DNA from: an uncultured Lachnospiraceae bacterium
GTDB lineage: Bacteria > Bacillota > Clostridia > Lachnospirales > Anaerotignaceae
DNA: 64,000 nt
Direction: 5' to 3'
Assembly (NCBI GenBank): GCA_944384295.1
Contig: CALWSU010000002.1
Span: 62,001 to 126,000, forward strand
Shown piece after piece: positions 18,109 to 27,064 of this stretch. The position numbers and the translations under genes are program-made. The notes below the pieces were generated by a model, which worked only from the letters and a program-made list of their open reading frames with translations, was not told where the DNA came from and searched no databases. Numbering within the stretch: the first letter of the stretch is position 1; each line of letters opens with the position of its first letter.

Positions 18109-19689
18109 TTATCTACCCACAACACCCATTTTATTAATGAGAACATCTAATGCTTCATCTAAAGCAGTCATCATTCTTGCAGAAGCTGTATATGCCTTTG
18201 AGAATTGCAACATATTCATACCTTCTTCATCCAAGCTTACACCAGATACATTTTGGATCTGATCCGATACGCTGCCAGCCAATGTTACATGGTTATTCAA
18301 AATTTCTGTATTGGAATCAATTTCCATACCTAATGTCAAGCCGATATTCGTGAAAAATTCTTGAAAACTACCCTTGAAAACAGGTAAATCATCATTTGTT
18401 CCTGGATCATCTGGATCTGCATAATAATCTAAAGACTGATTCATCAAAGTCATCATATGTAAAACATTATCATTGCTACCTTCTGGTGCATTAGGGTCTT
18501 GACTTGCTGTAATACCATATGTATTATCCGCCCACCCTTCTGCAATTTTAATATTAGCAGCAGTAATTGTAGTTGTACCATCATTGGTTTCAAATAAATT
18601 ATGTGGTGGATTAAAATTCATACCTGCTGGATTGTTTGCTTCATTCATCACCGTTGCAAAACGATTGGCTAAAGAATCCAACATTTTTTCATAATAGCCA
18701 AGCCCCTTTGGTTGATTAGCTCCATCAAATTCACCACTACAATTCAACAATTCCATAGAGCTTTTCAGGGAACCAGATTCTAGTGCATTTTGATCAACAT
18801 TCTGTATTGCTGGATTTGCAGCATTCAAATCGCTTAAATTCAAACTCCAACTTCCATTATTTGGATCTTGCACTGCTTCCAGTTGACGTGTTTCATCATC
18901 GTTTAATAACTGCACCTGTTGTCCATTGATCGTTACATTAATCTGTAATTCATCAATAAATCTGTTTTCTGTAATTGCTACTTTATTATATTGTACATCA
19001 ATCTTCATATAAGAAGATAACTCATCTAAAAGCAAATTTCGTTGGTCTTGCAATTCTAGAGCATTATCCCCTTGAATCTGGCTGCTTTTAATAGATTTAT
19101 TTAATTCTGTGATATTTTTTAAAATATTATTTACATTATCAATATCTATATTTGAAAAATCATTTTCTGTATTTTCTCTCACCTGTTGCAAATTTTTTGC
19201 ATAAGAATTAAAAAGTTTCACTAAAGAATCTGCTGAAGCTTTTGCCATGGTATCAAATTCTTTATTCCCAACTTCTTTTGACAAATCATTTAACTTACTT
19301 AAAAAATCACCTAACTGATTGGTAATACCACCATCATCATTTACTTTATTCGCTTCGTCCAAAATATCCGCAACTTCTTGCAAACCAGATGTACGAATAT
19401 CATATTGTCCCACTTGTGCCATTTCATTACGATAACGACGATCCAAAAAAGGATCACGTATCTGAGAAACACCTGTTGCCAATGCGCCGTTCCCAATATT
19501 TACAGAATAAAGGGAACTATAACGATTGCCACTACCGCCTATATTCAAACTTACCTGATCCAAACGTTGCCGTGTGTATCCTGTAGTACCAACGTTTGAA
19601 ATATTCTGTCCTACGATGTTCAATGCCTGTTGGCTCACGTTCATACCCAAACGTGCTGTCATAAAACCACCAAAGGTTGAATTTATCAT
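18109..19689 (-). CDS. flgK: Hook-associated protein 1 FlgK
   Basis: 526 residues from ATG 19689 (AGGAG nine bases upstream; a TTG at 19695 is too close). The N-terminal flagellar rod/hook motif (ALNIVGQNISNVGTTGYTRQR) and the C-terminal SGVSLDEEGMNMLQFSKAY segment are diagnostic. FlgK is the first hook-filament junction protein, exported with help from FlgN, encoded directly upstream. Confidence 0.96.
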   Translation of the reverse strand: MINSTFGGFMTARLGMNVSQQALNIVGQNISNVGTTGYTRQRLDQVSLNIGGSGNRYSSLYSVNIGNGALATGVSQIRDPFLDRRYRNEMAQVGQYDIRTSGLQEVADILDEANKVNDDGGITNQLGDFLSKLNDLSKEVGNKEFDTMAKASADSLVKLFNSYAKNLQQVRENTENDFSNIDIDNVNNILKNITELNKSIKSSQIQGDNALELQDQRNLLLDELSSYMKIDVQYNKVAITENRFIDELQINVTINGQQVQLLNDDETRQLEAVQDPNNGSWSLNLSDLNAANPAIQNVDQNALESGSLKSSMELLNCSGEFDGANQPKGLGYYEKMLDSLANRFATVMNEANNPAGMNFNPPHNLFETNDGTTTITAANIKIAEGWADNTYGITASQDPNAPEGSNDNVLHMMTLMNQSLDYYADPDDPGTNDDLPVFKGSFQEFFTNIGLTLGMEIDSNTEILNNHVTLAGSVSDQIQNVSGVSLDEEGMNMLQFSKAYTASARMMTALDEALDVLINKMGVVGR

Positions 19690-19728
19690 ATACAAACACT
19701 CCTAACTTTTTCTTAGATTATGCTTTGA

Positions 19729-20190
19729 TTATGCTTTCCTATTTGTAAAGCTGTGGCGTTCTTTTTTAATTGCGCCATTCTCTGCGTATATATTGCTTTC
19801 TTTTCTACCACGCAAACGTTCCAAGTTCTGATCAATACGATGCAAATTTAACGACAATGCATCAGAAGCACTTTGTGATACCTGTTTATATTGATCTAAA
19901 TTGTTTTGCATCTGCAGAAACAATTGTTCCAAAGGTGCTTTTGTTTCCTCTGACTGCATTGCAATAATCTCACGAAATGTTTTATCTGTAAATCCAAGTT
20001 TTTCCTGTAATTTTTCGCGTTTTTTATCTAAGCCACGCAACCGCATAACCATGGCTTGTTCTGCTTTCATACAATCTTCAATTTCAAATATTCTATTTTT
20101 CACTGCTGCATCAAACTTACGTTGTTCTGTTGCTGTCATTTCTTGCAACAATGTATTGGTATCCTGCAAAATTTGCATCAATTCCTCCAC
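19729..20190 (-). CDS. flgN: Flagellar export chaperone FlgN
   Basis: 153 residues; an all-helical FlgN-type protein between flgM and flgK, the usual place for this chaperone of FlgK and FlgL. The GTG at 20190 lies 11 bases after GGAGG; an ATG at 20178 with GTGGAGG five bases upstream is an equally good start (149 residues). The family assignment rests on length, helicity and position. Confidence 0.8.
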   Translation of the reverse strand: MEELMQILQDTNTLLQEMTATEQRKFDAAVKNRIFEIEDCMKAEQAMVMRLRGLDKKREKLQEKLGFTDKTFREIIAMQSEETKAPLEQLFLQMQNNLDQYKQVSQSASDALSLNLHRIDQNLERLRGRKESNIYAENGAIKKERHSFTNRKA

Positions 20191-20221
20191 AGGATATCAT
20201 ACCTCCTTTTGCATTGTTCTC

Positions 20222-20515
20222 TTAATACATCATTCTACGCACAATATCTTCTAAACCCAGTTGATAGGTTCCATTTGCAACCTGCAATTTGATTTCTTCC
20301 AACTCTTTTTGGGATTTGGTTGTAGAAAGTTCTTGCTTGATCTGTGTTTTCAAATCATTGACAAACTGAATCTCATCTGGCATTTCTTGCTTTTGCAACA
20401 TAATTTCATCAAACTTTTTCTGTTGCTTCGATGCGATTGTAGCCGAAGAGAGATCCTGCTTCGTCATATGTGATCGTGCTAAGAAAAGAGACTGCATATT
20501 CGATATTATTTTCAT
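20222..20515 (-). CDS. flgM: Anti-sigma-28 factor FlgM
   Basis: 97 residues from ATG 20515, which has GGAGGGAG upstream. The C-terminal part (ELEEIKLQVANGTYQLGLEDIV) is the sigma-binding segment of FlgM (the lysine-leucine, NGTY and following helix). FlgM holds SigD inactive until hook completion lets it be exported. First gene of flgM-flgN-flgK-flgL-DUF6470-fliW-csrA. Confidence 0.85.
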   Translation of the reverse strand: MKIISNMQSLFLARSHMTKQDLSSATIASKQQKKFDEIMLQKQEMPDEIQFVNDLKTQIKQELSTTKSQKELEEIKLQVANGTYQLGLEDIVRRMMY

Positions 20516-20557
20516 AAATCTCCCTCCTGTCATGATTGAAAATTTCCCTATAATGAT

Positions 20558-20584
20558 ATATCGTCATATTTTGCAGAATTCATA
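20558..20584 (-). promoter_or_regulatory. Candidate sigma-28 promoter of the flgM operon
   Basis: GACGATAT (20558-20565, minus strand) differs from the -10 consensus GCCGATAT at one base. The -35 position (TATGAATT, 20577-20584) is weak. Transcription would start about 35 bases before the flgM ATG. Confidence 0.45.
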
Positions 20585-20644
20585 ATATCAAAATAGAAAA
20601 ACATAAAAAATTATAATATTTTTAATCAAATCATATCTTTTGCT

Positions 20645-21337
20645 TTAAACCAAATCACCATAACGCCCTTTTTTAACATCTCCCAAAAGACGCCCTTCAT
20701 ATAATGTAACGACTCTTTTTTTCATAATATTGACCATTTCTTTATCATGTGTCGCTAATAAAATCGTTACCCCCTTACGGTTGATTTCATCAAAAAGATT
20801 CATCATATCCCATGCAGCACTGCCGTCCAAACCAGCTGTTGGCTCATCTGCCAATAATACTCCTGGATTATTGACAATCGCTCGCGCTAAAGCAACACGA
20901 GAACGTTCTCCACCAGACAGTTCTTCTGGATACACATACATTTTTTCACGCATACCAACCATACCCAATACCGTTGGTATTGCTGTTTTACAATATTTTT
21001 TGCTTTGCCCATTCACCAAAAGTGCTAGTTCAATATTTTGATAAATGGTATATCGATTTAAAAGCAATACATCTTCACGAATAATCCCCATTTTTCTTCG
21101 CAAAAAAGGAATTTGATCTTGTGGTAATTTTGTAATTTCCCATTCATTAAAAAAAATCTTACCACTTGCTGGCTGCAATTCCTTGGTTAGCAGACGCAGC
21201 AAAGTACTTTTGCCAGACCCATTTTCTCCAGTCAAAAATACAAATTCGCCTGGTGTAATTTCTAAACTGACACGTTCTAATCCTAAATTCCCATCTGGAT
21301 ATCTTTGACTGACTTCCTCTAATTTGATCGAAAACAT
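20645..21337 (-). CDS. FtsE-type ABC ATPase without FtsX partner
   Basis: 230 residues. Walker A GENGSGKST (37-45), signature LSGGE (140-144), Walker B VLLADE (160-165) and switch H197 are intact. Overall it follows FtsE, including IPFLRRKMGII. The Q-loop, GVVFQDF in typical FtsE, reads GIIREDV, placing E88 where glutamine is expected. No permease gene (ftsX) adjoins it: flgM lies downstream and a fliT-like gene, with a terminator, upstream. Its partner is unknown; a role in cell division or with an unlinked FtsX is inference. Confidence 0.75.
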   Translation of the reverse strand: MFSIKLEEVSQRYPDGNLGLERVSLEITPGEFVFLTGENGSGKSTLLRLLTKELQPASGKIFFNEWEITKLPQDQIPFLRRKMGIIREDVLLLNRYTIYQNIELALLVNGQSKKYCKTAIPTVLGMVGMREKMYVYPEELSGGERSRVALARAIVNNPGVLLADEPTAGLDGSAAWDMMNLFDEINRKGVTILLATHDKEMVNIMKKRVVTLYEGRLLGDVKKGRYGDLV

Positions 21338-21443
21338 ATTGCTCCCGCCTTTTCGCTTTTTCGCATTTCAGACACACTCGCATAAAAACACAACCAAGTC
21401 TATTTTCTTATGCGAAACCGCCTGCACCCCTTTTCTGAAAAAT

Positions 21444-21480
21444 ACATTTCCGCCTGTATAAAAATAACAGACGGAAATGT
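21444..21480 (-). terminator. Terminator after the fliD-fliS-fliT unit
   Basis: ACATTTCCG(C)CTGT (21444-21457) pairs with ACAG(A)CGGAAATGT (21467-21480) with one mismatch; on the minus strand ATTTTTC follows. Confidence 0.75.
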
Positions 21481-21505
21481 CAATCAAAACTAAATTTGTA
21501 CTATA

Positions 21506-21901
21506 TTATTTAGAATAAAAGGAATCTTTTCCTGCAATCCGAATACTAATCTTGCGATCCAAATCTAACACTTGCTTTATTACACGCTTCGTTTTATTTC
21601 GCATTTCATGATATTTCGCAATATTTTCTGGCAACTGTATCGTTTCAGATGGCTGTTTTAACTTCGCTTGTGTATTTCTATCCAACAAATGAATTAAATA
21701 TGCAACGTCTTTATCCAATACATCAATTGCTTCCATCTCTGTACTACGCATTCGCATAATAACTGATGTGCTATCTGTATCATTATATTGTAAAATCTTC
21801 TCTAATTCTTCTGTTAGATTTAGTATTTCGAGAAAACGCCTATATTTTATTTGTTGTTTTTCAATTATCTCTGATAATATCTTTTCCTGCTTTTCTTCCA
21901 A
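21506..21901 (-). CDS. FliT-like flagellar protein
   Basis: 131 residues from a TTG at 21901 seven bases after AGGAGG; an ATG further upstream (21925) precedes that ribosome site and is unlikely. The protein is helical and charged and has no clear domain signature. It follows fliD-fliS, where fliT sits in Bacillus, so a chaperone role for FliD is inferred from position. Confidence 0.6.
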   Translation of the reverse strand: MEEKQEKILSEIIEKQQIKYRRFLEILNLTEELEKILQYNDTDSTSVIMRMRSTEMEAIDVLDKDVAYLIHLLDRNTQAKLKQPSETIQLPENIAKYHEMRNKTKRVIKQVLDLDRKISIRIAGKDSFYSK

Positions 21902-21941
21902 TACACAACCTCCTATCCATATCATATGTCATCATCTAAGA

Positions 21942-22331
21942 CTAAATATCCATATGATGCTGTGTTGCATTGATTTTATCTGCCTGAGCAAATGCATCCC
22001 TTAATTCTTTGATATGCTTTTTTAACTCAGCAATAATTTCTTTTTTTCTTCCTGCCTGTAAACGTCCCAATTCATATTGGAAATAATCATACATACGATA
22101 CAAACTATTACTAATTTCATATTGACGATCCAAAACATTTGTTAAATAACGTATGATTTGCTTTGTACGTAGTACTGCTGCATTGAAACTTTCATAATCA
22201 CCACGATTTAAAGCTTGTTCTGCAATAATCAAACGTTTGATACACTCGTCATATAATAATAACAACATTTCAGTCTGTGTCATTGTAGCCACAGATTGTT
22301 GTTTATATTGCTCATATCCTCTAGCAAGCAT
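21942..22331 (-). CDS. fliS: Flagellin export chaperone FliS
   Basis: 129 residues. MLARGYEQYKQQSVATMTQ, LLLLYDECIKRL and the FQYELGRLQAGRKKEI-type segment are hallmarks of FliS, which binds the flagellin C-terminus and delivers it to the export gate. It lies 27 bases after fliD. Confidence 0.95.
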   Translation of the reverse strand: MLARGYEQYKQQSVATMTQTEMLLLLYDECIKRLIIAEQALNRGDYESFNAAVLRTKQIIRYLTNVLDRQYEISNSLYRMYDYFQYELGRLQAGRKKEIIAELKKHIKELRDAFAQADKINATQHHMDI

Positions 22332-22358
22332 AATTTATAATCAATCCTTTCCCATTGA

Positions 22359-24740
22359 TTAATAGGAGAACTGCTGTGTCAGCCAACTACTTTGGCTATT
22401 CATTTGTTGAATATATGTTTCCAAACTTGTGAATTTCTGATAATAACGTTCTGTTTCATCTTCCAACTTACTTTGCAATGTTTCAATGTAGTCATCTATG
22501 CTATCCATTTCCTTTTGCAAAGTATTTTGCAGCATAGACAATGGAGATTCCACTGCGCCCGCTTTTTCTACAAAAACGCCTTTTGTTGCACCAGAAGTAG
22601 CAGCATACTTATCAAAAACGTCATAAATTTTTGTCATAATACCATCTTGACCATTTGCTGATGTTTCTGCGGTACCTGCAAACAATTCTGCTACAGTATC
22701 GCTATCCTGTTCTAAAAATGCTTTAAATTTTTCTTCATCAAATGAAATCTTACCGTGATCGCTATAAGTAGAAGATACTGTAATACCCATATTTTCTAAA
22801 GTTTCGATTGTTTTGGAATCGCTAGAGAAAATGAAACGAATTTCAGATGTAAAAGAACGTAATTCAGAACTATTAAAGAGCATACCTTCTTTTGCTTTCT
22901 TTTCCCATTCTTTTATCTGATCTTCGGTCATTTCTTCTTTTTGTTCATCTGTTAAAGGCGCATAATCACGATTTGGCTTTGTAGATAACTCATCATTACT
23001 TAATTTAATAATTTCATTAAATGCCTCAATCATATCCTTCACAGCGGTAGTTACTTTTTCTGTATCTACTTTTGCATCAAATGTAATTGCTGCAGTTGGA
23101 TCAGTATTGTTTTCATTAAAAGTTCCCTTTAAGGAAACTGTCATACCGTCAATATCAATAGTATTGCTAGAACGACGTAATTCTACTGCACCAGCACCGC
23201 CTGCACCATCATAATCCACCATAATAATAGCATCTTTGCCATTTCTGATTTTGTCTTCATTAATGCCAAACAGTTTTCCAGCATTACCTTCGAAATTGAT
23301 AACACCACCTGCACCATCAATGGTAGATGTAATACTAAATTGATCTGATTCTTTAATATAAGAAATATTTACATTGGCATCACTTGCATTGATTGCATCG
23401 ATAATTTGTGACATTGTCATAGTATTGGGATCTTTATCGCCTACCATAGATTTAATAGAAATCCCATTGATTGTTGCTTTTTCCCAATTAATCGAATTGG
23501 TAGATAATCCTGACTCTGCTAATGTTTTATCTAAGTTGACACGATTAGAATCTCCCTGTTCCAAGCCCAATGCTTTTAATGTATCACTGCTGCCAGAAGT
23601 AACTTCCAAAATTGAATACTTATCATCTTCAATTTTGTCTGGCTTTTGGGAATTTGGATCATAGTATACTGTTTTAAAAGATAAACCTGTACTTGCATCT
23701 ACATTCACTTGTATACGGTCTTTACCAACTTTTGCGTCGATTTGATCCTGCAAATACTTTTTGAAATTTTCCTCATTCAATTCTTTATATTTATCTTTGA
23801 CAGAGTCCCAATTTGATGGCATATTGATATCATAACTGGTACCGTTGTAATTCAATGTAATTTTTTTGCCTTCGCCAATTACAGCATCTTCCCATTTGAT
23901 ATGGTTTTTCAAATCAGTTGTCATAACTGTGTCTGTCAAATCTTTAGAACCCTGAATAGAACTACTTGCTCCATCTTCTGGTGTGATTTCCCAACCCACT
24001 GCATCTAATAATGCTTGACTGGTACCTTCTTTAATTTCAAGTGTTGTACCAGAATAACCATCTTTGGATTGCAAAACCAATCTATTGTCTACAACTTTTG
24101 CTTCCATACATTCACTTAATTTTTTGGCCCCATCATTAGTAGAAATAGTTACACTACCTAATTGTGTATTAATTTCATCTACTAAATCTTGTACTTTATC
24201 ATACGATTTATTCTCACTTAACGTAATGGTTTGTGTTTTGGAACCGCCAAATGAAATCGCAAGTTTTGTACCTGCTACTTTACTAGTTTCAAAATCTTGC
24301 ATCTCACCTTGCAATGAACCAGTAGACACAGGATTTTTTGACACTGTATTTGCATTTTGTGCTAATTGCTTAATACTCGTAATGCTAATATTACTAGCAT
24401 TGGAAGATACACCACTTACACTAATATATTTGCTATTATCACCAACTGCAGAAATCAAATTTTTCATAAAAAATGATTCCGTTCTCATATTGGTGCTTGA
24501 TGAATAAGATGTATATTTGTTCTGAAAAGCAATCAATTGTGAACTAATAGAACGATATGCATCCATTTGCCATTGTATTAATTGTTTTTGCTGATTTTGT
24601 TTTGCAATTTTTGATCTAGTGCCCGAAGTCATGGCCTCGATTAAAGCTTCTGTATCCAATCCACTGGCAAGACCTGTAATACGATTTGCACCACCATAAA
24701 TACCACTTGTTGAACTTGATAATGAAGAAATTGATGACAT
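22359..24740 (-). CDS. fliD: Flagellar cap protein FliD
   Basis: 793 residues, longer than the common 450-550, with an enlarged central region. The N-terminus (ITGLASGLDTEALIEAM) and the C-terminal coiled coil ending in LTQQFSY are typical. FliD caps the filament and folds flagellin at the tip. GAGAGGAGAGG precedes the ATG; a candidate sigma-28 promoter lies about 60 bases upstream. Confidence 0.95.
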   Translation of the reverse strand: MSSISSLSSSTSGIYGGANRITGLASGLDTEALIEAMTSGTRSKIAKQNQQKQLIQWQMDAYRSISSQLIAFQNKYTSYSSSTNMRTESFFMKNLISAVGDNSKYISVSGVSSNASNISITSIKQLAQNANTVSKNPVSTGSLQGEMQDFETSKVAGTKLAISFGGSKTQTITLSENKSYDKVQDLVDEINTQLGSVTISTNDGAKKLSECMEAKVVDNRLVLQSKDGYSGTTLEIKEGTSQALLDAVGWEITPEDGASSSIQGSKDLTDTVMTTDLKNHIKWEDAVIGEGKKITLNYNGTSYDINMPSNWDSVKDKYKELNEENFKKYLQDQIDAKVGKDRIQVNVDASTGLSFKTVYYDPNSQKPDKIEDDKYSILEVTSGSSDTLKALGLEQGDSNRVNLDKTLAESGLSTNSINWEKATINGISIKSMVGDKDPNTMTMSQIIDAINASDANVNISYIKESDQFSITSTIDGAGGVINFEGNAGKLFGINEDKIRNGKDAIIMVDYDGAGGAGAVELRRSSNTIDIDGMTVSLKGTFNENNTDPTAAITFDAKVDTEKVTTAVKDMIEAFNEIIKLSNDELSTKPNRDYAPLTDEQKEEMTEDQIKEWEKKAKEGMLFNSSELRSFTSEIRFIFSSDSKTIETLENMGITVSSTYSDHGKISFDEEKFKAFLEQDSDTVAELFAGTAETSANGQDGIMTKIYDVFDKYAATSGATKGVFVEKAGAVESPLSMLQNTLQKEMDSIDDYIETLQSKLEDETERYYQKFTSLETYIQQMNSQSSWLTQQFSY

Positions 24741-24797
24741 AAAATTCCTCTCCTCTCTATAATTTCATTGAAAATATTCAGATTTATCTATACTTAT

Positions 24798-24824
24798 TTA
24801 TCGACATATAGTATACTTTTATTA
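24798..24824 (-). promoter_or_regulatory. Candidate sigma-28 promoter of fliD
   Basis: GTCGATAA (24798-24805, minus strand), identical to the flagellin P1 -10, with TAAT at the -35 position (24821-24824) 15 bases away. Confidence 0.6.
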
Positions 24825-24894
24825 AGTAAAATTTGAAAATTTTGAAATTATAAATTGTTTGAAACTGAAATCTGACGAATAGGAGGCGTCTTTC

Positions 24895-25659
24895 TTGGCA
24901 TACATCATCACATTGACAAATCAAAAAGGTGGCGTAGGAAAAACCAGCAGCACAGCTGCACTCATCAGCGGTTTAACTGCGCGCGGCAATAAAGTGCTTG
25001 GTGTTGATTTAGACCCGCAAGGAAATCTTGGCTTTAGTCTCGGCATCGAAATCGAAGATTGCGGTACCATTTATGAGGCATTTAAGAATCAGGTACCGTT
25101 AGCCGATATTATACAACATACACCTTATGGCGATATTGTACCATCAAACATACTTTTGAGCGGCGCAGAATTGGAATTTAATCAGACCGGACGTGAATTT
25201 CTATTGAAGAATTTATTGGAACCTGTGATTTCTGATTATGATTACATCGTGATTGACACACCGCCCGCATTAAATATATTGACTGTCAATGCCTATGTCA
25301 CTTCACAAGCATTGATTGTTCCAATGATTCCTGATATTTTAAGTCTTTTGGGCGTCAGTCAATTGAAAGAAACTGTAGACAATGTCAAAAAATTCTATAA
25401 TGAAAATCTGCGCGTGATTGGTATTTTACTTACCAAATTTAACGCACGCTTAAACCTTGCTAGAGAAGTTTTAGAAATGTCTGAAACCATGGCAGACCTG
25501 TTAGAGACAAAAGTATTTGATACCAAGATACGCAATGGTGTTGCCATTGCAGAAGCACCTGCACATGGAGAAAGTATATTTGATTATGCGCCAAAATCAA
25601 ATCCTGCACTTGACTATGACGCCTTTGTTTCTGAAGTAATTACAGCTTTGTATAAATAG
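24895..25659 (+). CDS. ParA/Soj-family ATPase
   Basis: 254 residues from a TTG at 24895 eight bases after AGGAGG. The deviant Walker A KGGVGKTS (11-18) with signature lysine K11, the VDLDPQGN A' motif and IVIDTPPAL Walker B mark a ParA/Soj ATPase that dimerises on ATP and positions cargo. It is divergent from fliD and 26 bases before a ComFB-domain gene. No parB gene or parS-like repeat adjoins it, so plasmid or chromosome partition is less likely than positioning of a protein cargo. It could stand in for FlhG, missing from the fla/che operon (inference). Confidence 0.9.
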   Translation: MAYIITLTNQKGGVGKTSSTAALISGLTARGNKVLGVDLDPQGNLGFSLGIEIEDCGTIYEAFKNQVPLADIIQHTPYGDIVPSNILLSGAELEFNQTGREFLLKNLLEPVISDYDYIVIDTPPALNILTVNAYVTSQALIVPMIPDILSLLGVSQLKETVDNVKKFYNENLRVIGILLTKFNARLNLAREVLEMSETMADLLETKVFDTKIRNGVAIAEAPAHGESIFDYAPKSNPALDYDAFVSEVITALYK

Positions 25660-25685
25660 TATATGAAAATGGGGGGGACTGTAGC

Positions 25686-26732
25686 ATGGCTAAAAAAAGT
25701 AATAAAACAGCACACGTTTTAAATTTGATTTCCTCAGCAAAACCTGCATCTGAATCGAAAGAAGAAGCAAAAGAGGAATCCAAACAGACCGCTACACCAA
25801 TACATACGGAGTCGGTTGCACAAGCGGAACCTTCTTCTATTCAGACTAGTTTAAGTCAAAACACGAAAAATGAAGAATTGTCTGAAAAAATACATGATAA
25901 TTTATTAGCAGAACTAGAAAATAGTCTATCTGTTTCACAAAATGATACTGTACCAACACCTGCGTCTGAAACTGATACCAAAGATGAATTGTCATCTGAT
26001 ACAGAAACAACAGAAAATGATATTTCAGAAGAACCTGTCGTAGCGGAGGAAAACACTACAGAAGATATTGCAACTACAGACATAGATTCTGCTATTGAGC
26101 AAGAAGATGTAACCGAAAAAGAAAATGATACCGTACAACAAACTACAATTGTCAATGAAGATGCAGATTCTAGTACAGCAGAAAATGTATCCAAAGCAGA
26201 ATTATCTGATACAGAACTATCTGATACAGCAGATGTTGCAACACAACAAGCAGCCGCAATAAGCGAAAATACAACTTCTGATACACAAGAGAATACGACT
26301 GAAATACAGGATACTGCAATACAACAAGAAGCAACCAACGAAAATGCTCCTTCTGCATCTTCTGACATCAACAATATGGATGATGTATCATCAAATCCAC
26401 CACATTTTGTATTTGTAAACATTTGTGAAGAATTGGTAAAGGAAAAAACAGTCGAATATTTAGAGCGTTTTGGCGTATGCACCTGTTCTCGTTGTGTTGC
26501 AGATGCTATGGCATTAGCATTAACAAATATACAGCCCAAATATGTCGTGATGGACCCTGATACTGCTGTTCCTTTCTTGAGTTATTATGCGAATAAATTA
26601 TCTGTCAATGTCATGACAGAATTAACCAAAGCTTGTTTGACCGTATTGGCACATCCTCGCCACAATCCAGAAGAAGCAAAATTGGAGCTGGAGCGTAAAG
26701 CAAAAAAACAAGCAGATTCTCAAACTGAATGA
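25686..26732 (+). CDS. ComFB-domain protein with long acidic linker, partner of ParA
   Basis: 348 residues in three parts: a short basic N-terminus (MAKKSNKTAHVLNLISSAKP); about 215 residues of S/T/E/D/Q-rich, probably disordered sequence; and a ComFB domain (about 240-325) with FVNICEELV, cysteines C265, C267 and C270 in VCTCSRC, and DAMALALTNIQPKYVV. ComFB proteins of cyanobacteria have been reported to bind cyclic dinucleotides; binding here is unproven. A basic N-terminal peptide is also how many ParA partners stimulate the ATPase. The AAAATGGGGGG stretch precedes the ATG. A strong terminator follows. Confidence 0.8.
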   Translation: MAKKSNKTAHVLNLISSAKPASESKEEAKEESKQTATPIHTESVAQAEPSSIQTSLSQNTKNEELSEKIHDNLLAELENSLSVSQNDTVPTPASETDTKDELSSDTETTENDISEEPVVAEENTTEDIATTDIDSAIEQEDVTEKENDTVQQTTIVNEDADSSTAENVSKAELSDTELSDTADVATQQAAAISENTTSDTQENTTEIQDTAIQQEATNENAPSASSDINNMDDVSSNPPHFVFVNICEELVKEKTVEYLERFGVCTCSRCVADAMALALTNIQPKYVVMDPDTAVPFLSYYANKLSVNVMTELTKACLTVLAHPRHNPEEAKLELERKAKKQADSQTE

Positions 26733-26755
26733 GTATGGCAAAATGTAAATATACA

Positions 26756-26808
26756 GCTAAGAAAAAGCAATAAAGTCATGCAATCTGACTCTATTGCTTT
26801 TTCTTAGC
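26756..26808. terminator. Long bidirectional terminator after the ComFB gene
   Basis: A perfect 17-base inverted repeat, GCTAAGAAAAAGCAATA (26756-26772) and its complement (26792-26808), with an inner AGTCA/TGACT stem. The A/T tracts lie inside the arms, as in convergent terminators, so it may also end the fla/che operon. The rest of 26733-27064 is AT-rich and shows no gene. Confidence 0.8.
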
Positions 26809-27064
26809 AAAAAAATAAGTTCCCCATTAGTAACTACAATAATCATTAATAAGTAGCTATCTAACAGGAAACTCATGGCTTGTTTTTTCTGTATATCTGT
26901 GTACGAAATATACCAAAATTTACATAATATTCTATGTAAATCTTTCTTTTTTTAGACTTTATATCTCATTACAAATAATAACGATATGACTATGAAACCG
27001 TATCTTTTTTAGTTTTTATTGATAAAACCAATTTGTTTTCGTATTTGTTTAGATATGACACCAA

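Noticed and set aside
25856-26539. 227-codon open frame opposite the ComFB-protein linker
   Set aside because: Antisense of the repetitive S/T/E codons; the serine/valine-rich product has no homology pattern, and the sense gene has a good start and domain.
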